This document shows positions 60,109 to 64,000 of a DNA stretch of 64,000 bases, piece by piece. A model generated the notes under the pieces. That model saw only the letters and a list, made by a program, of their open reading frames with translations. It ran no database searches and was not told where the DNA came from. The DNA is from Planococcus sp. ISL-109 (GTDB lineage: Bacteria; Bacillota; Bacilli; Bacillales_A; Planococcaceae). The stretch lies in contig NZ_JAGGPW010000001.1 in the NCBI RefSeq assembly GCF_018613655.1, forward strand, positions 52,800 to 116,799. The letters are read 5' to 3'. Both the position numbers and the translations under genes were made by a program. Position 1 is the first letter of the stretch. Each line of letters starts with the position of its first letter.

Positions 60109-60138
60109 AGAAAACTAATAATACTATAATAGTTTTCT
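60109..60138. promoter_or_regulatory. Operator 1 (TetR gene)
   Basis: AGAAAACTA-N12-TAGTTTTCT, a perfect 9+9 inverted repeat, immediately upstream of the TetR ribosome binding site. Confidence 0.75.
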
Positions 60139-60182
60139 TAGTTCAAGCAAAATCCTGTTCCGAGAAATGGTTTCCTCCCCAA

Positions 60183-60213
60183 AAAAAGACTGGCTCTAAT
60201 AGCCAGTCTTTAA
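60183..60213 (-). terminator. Terminator of the thiamine operon
   Basis: AAAGACTGGCT pairs with AGCCAGTCTTT (loop CTAAT); seven A's on the left give the minus U-tract. 6 bp after the thiW stop. Confidence 0.93.
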
Positions 60214-60218
60214 ACCCA

Positions 60219-60707
60219 TCAAGTCAATAGCTCTCCGGCTTTCGTTTTCTCCAAGCGGTACATCAACACGACACCCAGGATTGCGCCGCTGATGCTCGAG
60301 ACGAGAAACGGCGGCATGAAGAACAAGGCGCCGACTTCCGTCCCCATCAAGATGCGCGCGTATGGCACTGCGACAAGCGAGGCGACTATGCCGGTGCCGA
60401 TGATTTCACCCGCTGCGGCGAACCCGAGCCGAACACTGTATTGGTAAAACAAGCCGGCGAGCAGCGCTCCGATCATGCCTCCGGGAAACGCCAGCAAGGA
60501 GCCAGTGCCGGTCAATACGCGCACCGCTCCGGTCAGCATGGCGATGACGACGGCAGGTCCCGGGCCGAACGCGACTGCTGCGATGACATTGATCGCGTGC
60601 TGCACGGGATAGGCGCGGGCGATGCCAGCAGGAAACCATATAAAGGCGGACCCAGCGACGGCGAGTGCGACGAACATCGCCATTAAGACCAGCTTTTTCG
60701 TATTCAT
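60219..60707 (-). CDS. thiW: ECF transporter S component for thiazole (ThiW)
   Basis: 162 residues from ATG 60707; the frame extends further upstream but ATG follows GGGGAGG and overlaps the thiE stop by ATGA. Five to six helices; KKLVLMAMFVALAVAGSAFI, YPVQHAINVIAAVAFGPGPA and LTGAVRVLTGTGSLLAFPGG are typical ThiW signatures. ThiW captures the thiazole moiety (HET) for import with the shared ECF module encoded elsewhere. It fits with ThiM, which phosphorylates HET. Confidence 0.92.
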   Translation of the reverse strand: MNTKKLVLMAMFVALAVAGSAFIWFPAGIARAYPVQHAINVIAAVAFGPGPAVVIAMLTGAVRVLTGTGSLLAFPGGMIGALLAGLFYQYSVRLGFAAAGEIIGTGIVASLVAVPYARILMGTEVGALFFMPPFLVSSISGAILGVVLMYRLEKTKAGELLT

Positions 60708-61351
60708 CCGACTCGCCTCCCCGGAATCGAGCCTTGGAAGCGCTGGATTTGCCCCATGACGTCTTCCGCCTGAGCGATGGATGAAATGACGGCGATGCCC
60801 GATGCTCCGGCTTGCCAGACAGCTTCCGCATTGTGCGGTTCGATCCCGCCGATTCCGATAATCGGCACATGCGGATATTGTGCTTTCACTTTGCGGATTT
60901 CGTTGACGCCTGCCGCAGGTTTTGCATCCGCTTTGGAACGCGTGCCATACACCGGCCCCATGCCGAGATAAGTCGCACCGCAAGTCAGCGCTTGGTTCGC
61001 TTGTTTGACCGAATGGACCGACACGCCGAGCGCCATCGAATAGCCGATGCGCTTTCTCACCGCCCCGCAATCCATATCTTCCTGGCCGATGTGGATGCCG
61101 TCTGCGGCTACTGTACACGCGAGGTCGACGTCATCGTTGACGAAAAATGGCACTTGGTAATCCGTGCATAAAGTTTTGCACGCTGCCGCAAAATCTTCGA
61201 GTGCTGCTCCGGTTAAAGCCCCTTCGCCTTTTTCCCGCAGTTGGAAATGCGTAATACCGCCTTCGAGTGCTTCCTTGAGCAGTGCAAGCGGCTCTTTAGT
61301 ACCGGCGTTGTGCGTACCCATTAGAAAATAAATCGCTGGATTGTCGAACAA
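60704..61351 (-). CDS. thiE: Thiamine-phosphate synthase
   Basis: 215 residues from the TTG at 61349-61351, chosen because AAGGAGGTGG sits 6 bp upstream; an ATG at 61372 lies before that site. TIM barrel: THFQLREKGEGALTGAALED (pyrophosphate and substrate contacts), VPFFVNDDVDLACTVAADGI HIGQED, YLGMGPVYGTRSKADAKPAA and IIGIGGIEPHNAEAVWQAGA. Joins HMP-PP and HET-P to thiamine phosphate. Starts inside the end of thiD (56-bp overlap). Confidence 0.95.
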   Translation of the reverse strand: MFDNPAIYFLMGTHNAGTKEPLALLKEALEGGITHFQLREKGEGALTGAALEDFAAACKTLCTDYQVPFFVNDDVDLACTVAADGIHIGQEDMDCGAVRKRIGYSMALGVSVHSVKQANQALTCGATYLGMGPVYGTRSKADAKPAAGVNEIRKVKAQYPHVPIIGIGGIEPHNAEAVWQAGASGIAVISSIAQAEDVMGQIQRFQGSIPGRRVG

Positions 61352-62174
61352 GGTGAACCACCTCCTTGTCAATCGCTTCCCGGTAAGCGGCGTGATGCGT
61401 CGGGCCGTGGCCGCTGCCGATACCGAGCGGATAGGCGAGCGCTGCTTGAATGAATTCCTTGGCGGTGAATAAAGCTTCTTCCACCGGTTTGCCTTTGCCG
61501 AGTTCCGCCGTAAGCGCCGCAGAAAACGTACAGCCCGTTCCGTGCGTCTGTTTCGTCGCGAGCCGCTCTGAGCGCAACAGCAGCACCGTTCCTTCCTGAT
61601 CTAAATAAAAGTCTTCCGCAACGTCAGGGTCTGTGCTATGTCCGCCTTTAATGATAACCGCCTGTGCGCCGTGCAAAAGAATCGCTTCGGCCGCTTGTCT
61701 TCGACTTTCTTCGTCTGTGATGCGGATGCCGCTCAACACTTCCGCTTCCGGGATGTTCGGGGTGATGAGCGTGGCGAGCGGGACGAGTGAAGTTTTGATG
61801 GCTTCGACCGCTTCCTGCTGGAGCAGCGAGGCGCCGCCTTTGGCGATCATGACCGGATCGACAACGAGATTTTTCCAATTGTGGCGTTTGATGCCCTGTG
61901 TTACTTCTTCAATGATTCGTGCATCAAACAGCATACCGGTCTTGACCGCGCGGATGTCGAAATCACTGCCGATCGCATCGATCTGTTCCCTGACTGCTTG
62001 CTGGTCCATCGGGTAAATGCCGTGCACGCCGGTTGTGTTTTGCGCAGTTACCGCCGTGACGACCGAACAGCCGAATGTGCCGAGTTCCTGGAAGGTTTTC
62101 AAGTCCGCTTGAATGCCTGCGCCTCCCCCCGAATCCGATCCGGCAATCGTCAATACTTGCTGCTTACTGTTCAT
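61296..62174 (-). CDS. thiD: Hydroxymethylpyrimidine/phosphomethylpyrimidine kinase
   Basis: 292 residues from ATG 62174 (GGAGGCGG upstream; frame opens at 62207). Ribokinase fold: LTIAGSDSGGGAGIQADLKT, AVTAQNTTGVHGIYPMDQQA, VDPVMIAKGGASLL and THGTGCTFSAALTAELGKGK with the anion hole. Phosphorylates HMP twice. The C-terminus is about 20 residues longer than usual and reaches deep into thiE. Start overlaps the thiM end by 11 bp. Confidence 0.95.
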   Translation of the reverse strand: MNSKQQVLTIAGSDSGGGAGIQADLKTFQELGTFGCSVVTAVTAQNTTGVHGIYPMDQQAVREQIDAIGSDFDIRAVKTGMLFDARIIEEVTQGIKRHNWKNLVVDPVMIAKGGASLLQQEAVEAIKTSLVPLATLITPNIPEAEVLSGIRITDEESRRQAAEAILLHGAQAVIIKGGHSTDPDVAEDFYLDQEGTVLLLRSERLATKQTHGTGCTFSAALTAELGKGKPVEEALFTAKEFIQAALAYPLGIGSGHGPTHHAAYREAIDKEVVHLVRQSSDLFSNGYAQRRY

Positions 62175-62925
62175 ACAGAACCGCCTCCTGTTTGGTTGAA
62201 AGTTCATCCAAAAAATTCAGCTGAAAACTGCCCGGCGCTGACGCAGATTGTGCGGCACGCTCACCGGCAATTCCGTAAAACCGCAACCCCTGTGTGATCG
62301 TCTCGATTCGTGCAGCTTCAGGATCTGTCAAATAGGCGGCCAATACCGCACTGAGCAAGCAGCCCATCCCAGTGACCGACGCCATTAACGGGTGACCCGC
62401 TGTTACCCATTCCATCTGCTCACCGTCCGTCACCACGTCGACTCTTCCAGTGACTGCGACGATCGTTTGATGATGATGCGCCACTTGTTTGGCGAGTTCC
62501 GCAATATCTCCTTCACCTTCCCCGGCATCGACGCCGTGCGCTTGCCAGTTTGCTCCCGCAATGGCCGCCAGTTCTCCAGCGTTGCAGCGCAGTAAGGTGA
62601 TGTCCAACTCCGTGAGTAAACGTTTCACAGCTTTCAGCCGGTAAAGGGTTGCACCGGCACCAACCGGATCCAAGACAATCGGAATGCCTTTTTCCATGGC
62701 GGCATGTCCTGCGATGAGCATGCTGTTAAACGAGCGTTCGGTAATCGTGCCGATATTGAGCGACAAGGCATCGGCGTGGCCGGTCAATTCCGCCACTTCC
62801 TGCTCTTCATCGCCCATCACCGGCGACACGCCAAGCGCCAAGAGTCCGTTCGCCTGGAAGTTCGAGACGACGTGATTGGTGATGCAGTGGATCAACGGCT
62901 TACGTGCACGCAATTCATTTAACAT
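62164..62925 (-). CDS. thiM: Hydroxyethylthiazole kinase
   Basis: 253 residues. KPLIHCITNHVVSNFQANGL with the conserved N-H-V, GVSPVMGDEEQEVAELTGHA, VLDPVGAGATLYR and MASVTGMGCLLSAVLAAYLT (ATP/anion site). Phosphorylates HET for ThiE. The start overlaps the tenA end by 11 bp, so coupled translation is likely. Confidence 0.95.
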   Translation of the reverse strand: MLNELRARKPLIHCITNHVVSNFQANGLLALGVSPVMGDEEQEVAELTGHADALSLNIGTITERSFNSMLIAGHAAMEKGIPIVLDPVGAGATLYRLKAVKRLLTELDITLLRCNAGELAAIAGANWQAHGVDAGEGEGDIAELAKQVAHHHQTIVAVTGRVDVVTDGEQMEWVTAGHPLMASVTGMGCLLSAVLAAYLTDPEAARIETITQGLRFYGIAGERAAQSASAPGSFQLNFLDELSTKQEAVLYEQ

Positions 62926-63610
62926 GGTTCACACTCGCTTCCGTCACAGCCGGAAGCTCCCAACTTTCCATCGTCCACGCTTGCTGCCAGAACTGCCACT
63001 CGTAATAGCTGCTTCTCATGAAATGAGTCTTTAATTCCTTGCGGCGCACATCTGGCAAACCTTCTGCCAGTATATTCATCCGCTCGATCTGTTCATTGAC
63101 GAGTTCACCGAACCATTCCGAGCCATACGTCGCGATCCAGCGCTGGTAAATCGGTTCACTCGGCGTCGCCGTCTTCAAGCGCTCGCCGATTTCAAAGTAA
63201 AGCCAGTAGCACGGCAACAGCGCTGCTAGCACATCCGCAAGATTGCCTTGTGCCGAGCGGTACATATGCGATACGTACGCATATGCATGAGGCGACGGCT
63301 CGAATATTTCCCAGTCCTGTTGTGTGACGCCGAGCAGTTCCATAAACGATTCATGAAGCGCCATCTCCGCAGCGCATGTCTGTTCTGCGTGGTGCGCGAA
63401 TGATTGCGTCGTCGCTAGATCAGTCGCTTTCACTGCGCCGAGTGCCTGCACTTTCGCAAAATGCGTCAGGTAATAGGCGTCTTGCATAACGTAAAATTTA
63501 AAGACATCGAGCGGCAAAGTGCCTTCCGCGATCCCTTCGACAAACGGGTGTTCAAAACTGGCGTTCCATAAGTCTGCACATTCCAAGCGTATTTCTTCAC
63601 AAAATGTCAT
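62915..63610 (-). CDS. tenA: Aminopyrimidine aminohydrolase / thiaminase II
   Basis: 231 residues from ATG 63610 (AAGGAGAG upstream; frame opens at 63655). All-helical TenA fold: ASFEHPFVEGIAEGTLPLDV, FKFYVMQDAYYLTHFAKVQA with the substrate Asp and Tyr, HHAEQTCAAEMALHESFMEL and the Cys-containing LLPCYWLYFEIGERLKTATP with the catalytic Cys. Salvages the pyrimidine from degraded thiamine. First gene of the operon, preceded by the TPP riboswitch. Confidence 0.94.
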   Translation of the reverse strand: MTFCEEIRLECADLWNASFEHPFVEGIAEGTLPLDVFKFYVMQDAYYLTHFAKVQALGAVKATDLATTQSFAHHAEQTCAAEMALHESFMELLGVTQQDWEIFEPSPHAYAYVSHMYRSAQGNLADVLAALLPCYWLYFEIGERLKTATPSEPIYQRWIATYGSEWFGELVNEQIERMNILAEGLPDVRRKELKTHFMRSSYYEWQFWQQAWTMESWELPAVTEASVNHVK

Positions 63611-63634
63611 GTCGCTCTCTCCTTTTTTTAGGCA

Positions 63635-63672
63635 AAATAAAACACCGCTTCCCAATTGAGGGAAGCGGCGAT
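63635..63672 (-). terminator. TPP riboswitch terminator
   Basis: CCGCTTCCC pairs with GGGAAGCGG (loop AATTGA); the minus strand continues TGTTTTATTTT. Lies between the aptamer and tenA and would form when TPP is bound. Confidence 0.88.
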
Positions 63673-63711
63673 AGAGGTCAGCTGAAAATTCGAGGAAAGC
63701 TCACAACTCGC

Positions 63712-63797
63712 CCACTTCCCTACGCTGGTATGATCCAGATCAGGTTCAAAGGGTCCGGACAATGTCCGTCTCAGCCAAAATGGCTCCCCTAGTGGAA
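63712..63797 (-). promoter_or_regulatory. TPP riboswitch (THI box)
   Basis: On the minus strand the hallmark blocks appear in order: GGGGAGCC, GGCTGAGA (plus 63770s), a variable CGGACATTGTCCG stem, CCCTTTGAACCTGATCTGG and TCATACCAGCGTAGGGAA. This is the thiC/thiM type TPP aptamer. High TPP should terminate transcription before tenA. Confidence 0.96.
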
Positions 63798-63824
63798 TAG
63801 CGATATTTAGTTGTTGTCGGCATT

Positions 63825-63853
63825 ACTATATCATAGCTTGCCGCCGAATTCAA
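63825..63853 (-). promoter_or_regulatory. Promoter of the thiamine operon
   Basis: Minus-strand TTGAAT (plus 63848-63853), 17-bp spacer, TATAGT (plus 63825-63830), with the start near 63818, about 20 nt ahead of the aptamer. Confidence 0.7.
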
Positions 63854-63931
63854 AACTTTGTGAATTTGAAGTGGTTGGTGACTGTAATGATAGTAAGGGT
63901 AACACGGTTCGATGATTCATCTTCAGGTGAG

Positions 63932-64000
63932 CCGCAGCTTCGCTTTGGGTTGAGCTTTCGCATTGAGCCAGCAAAACCAGCTGTCTCACTGCATCGGCTC
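63932..64000. repeat. Family A palindromic repeat, copy 7 (cut by window end)
   Basis: GCCGCAGCTTCGCTTTGGGT then hairpin 63960-63992: GCATTGAG-c-CAGC loop GCTG-t-CTCACTGC. Continues beyond the window. Confidence 0.75.

Noticed and set aside
60708..61118. N-terminal extension of the thiW frame
   Set aside because: Overlaps thiE in another frame; Arg/Ser-rich, non-membrane composition; the ATG at 60707 has the ribosome binding site.
1..64000. tRNA or rRNA genes
   Set aside because: No tRNA-like T-loop/anticodon set or rRNA sequence was recognised on reading; a tRNAscan-SE run would be decisive.

Overview
The window looks like the chromosome of a low-to-mid GC Gram-positive bacterium of the order Bacillales, most likely family Planococcaceae (Planococcus-like; an inference from gene content, not a database match). 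Supporting features are strong AGGAGG-type ribosome binding sites, CpsD-type tyrosine kinase with a PHP-type phosphatase, LCP protein, PaiA/PaiB, YkkC/YkkD, an ECF-type thiamine locus and many long-hairpin dispersed repeats. No rRNA, tRNA or CRISPR array was seen.

Layout. 1-285 is the end of a VanZ-like gene, followed by an IS21-like terminal remnant and a FemAB/GNAT-like gene. 1739-15124 (minus strand) is a complete Wzy-type exopolysaccharide/capsule operon: chain-length regulator, tyrosine kinase, [structured gap with a terminator], PHP phosphatase, membrane-bound sugar dehydratase, AT-rich Wzx flippase / acetyltransferase / Wzy polymerase cassette, UDP-sugar epimerase and dehydrogenase, glycosyltransferase, initiating sugar transferase, acetyltransferase and aminotransferase, closed by a perfect hairpin terminator. 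A divergent pair (SGNH-like, LCP) at 15301-17028 probably helps attach or finish the polymer. 17.1-32.2 kb is an accessory stretch: repeat arrays, two small paralogous HTH-like proteins, a second sugar-modification pair, an Ltp-repeat membrane protein, small lipoproteins, acyltransferase, patatin and an NlpC/P60 hydrolase.

32.8-40.4 kb is a copper-resistance island (CopB ATPase, two-component system, DUF1541 lipoprotein, DUF305 protein, multicopper oxidase). 41-48.5 kb holds a CPBP protease, MarR-PaiA-PaiB, a guanidine-I riboswitch controlling the YkkC/YkkD guanidinium exporter, a RelBE-type toxin-antitoxin pair and a hydroxyacyl-CoA dehydrogenase. 48.9-57 kb has a large CWB2 surface protein, a divergent second PRPP synthetase, small membrane proteins and an unusual fused ABC permease without partners. 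58-60.1 kb is a MATE/TetR module with twin operators. 60.2-63.8 kb is a TPP-riboswitch-controlled tenA-thiM-thiD-thiE-thiW operon.

The most striking unexplained feature is a set of three families of dispersed non-coding palindromic repeats. Family A (7 copies seen) has a two-hairpin architecture whose stems differ between copies by compensatory base changes, so the structure, not the sequence, is conserved. Families B and C are long imperfect inverted repeats; copies sit between genes of operons and even between a riboswitch terminator and its gene. Two of the families also form short tandem arrays (302-bp and about 222-bp periods).
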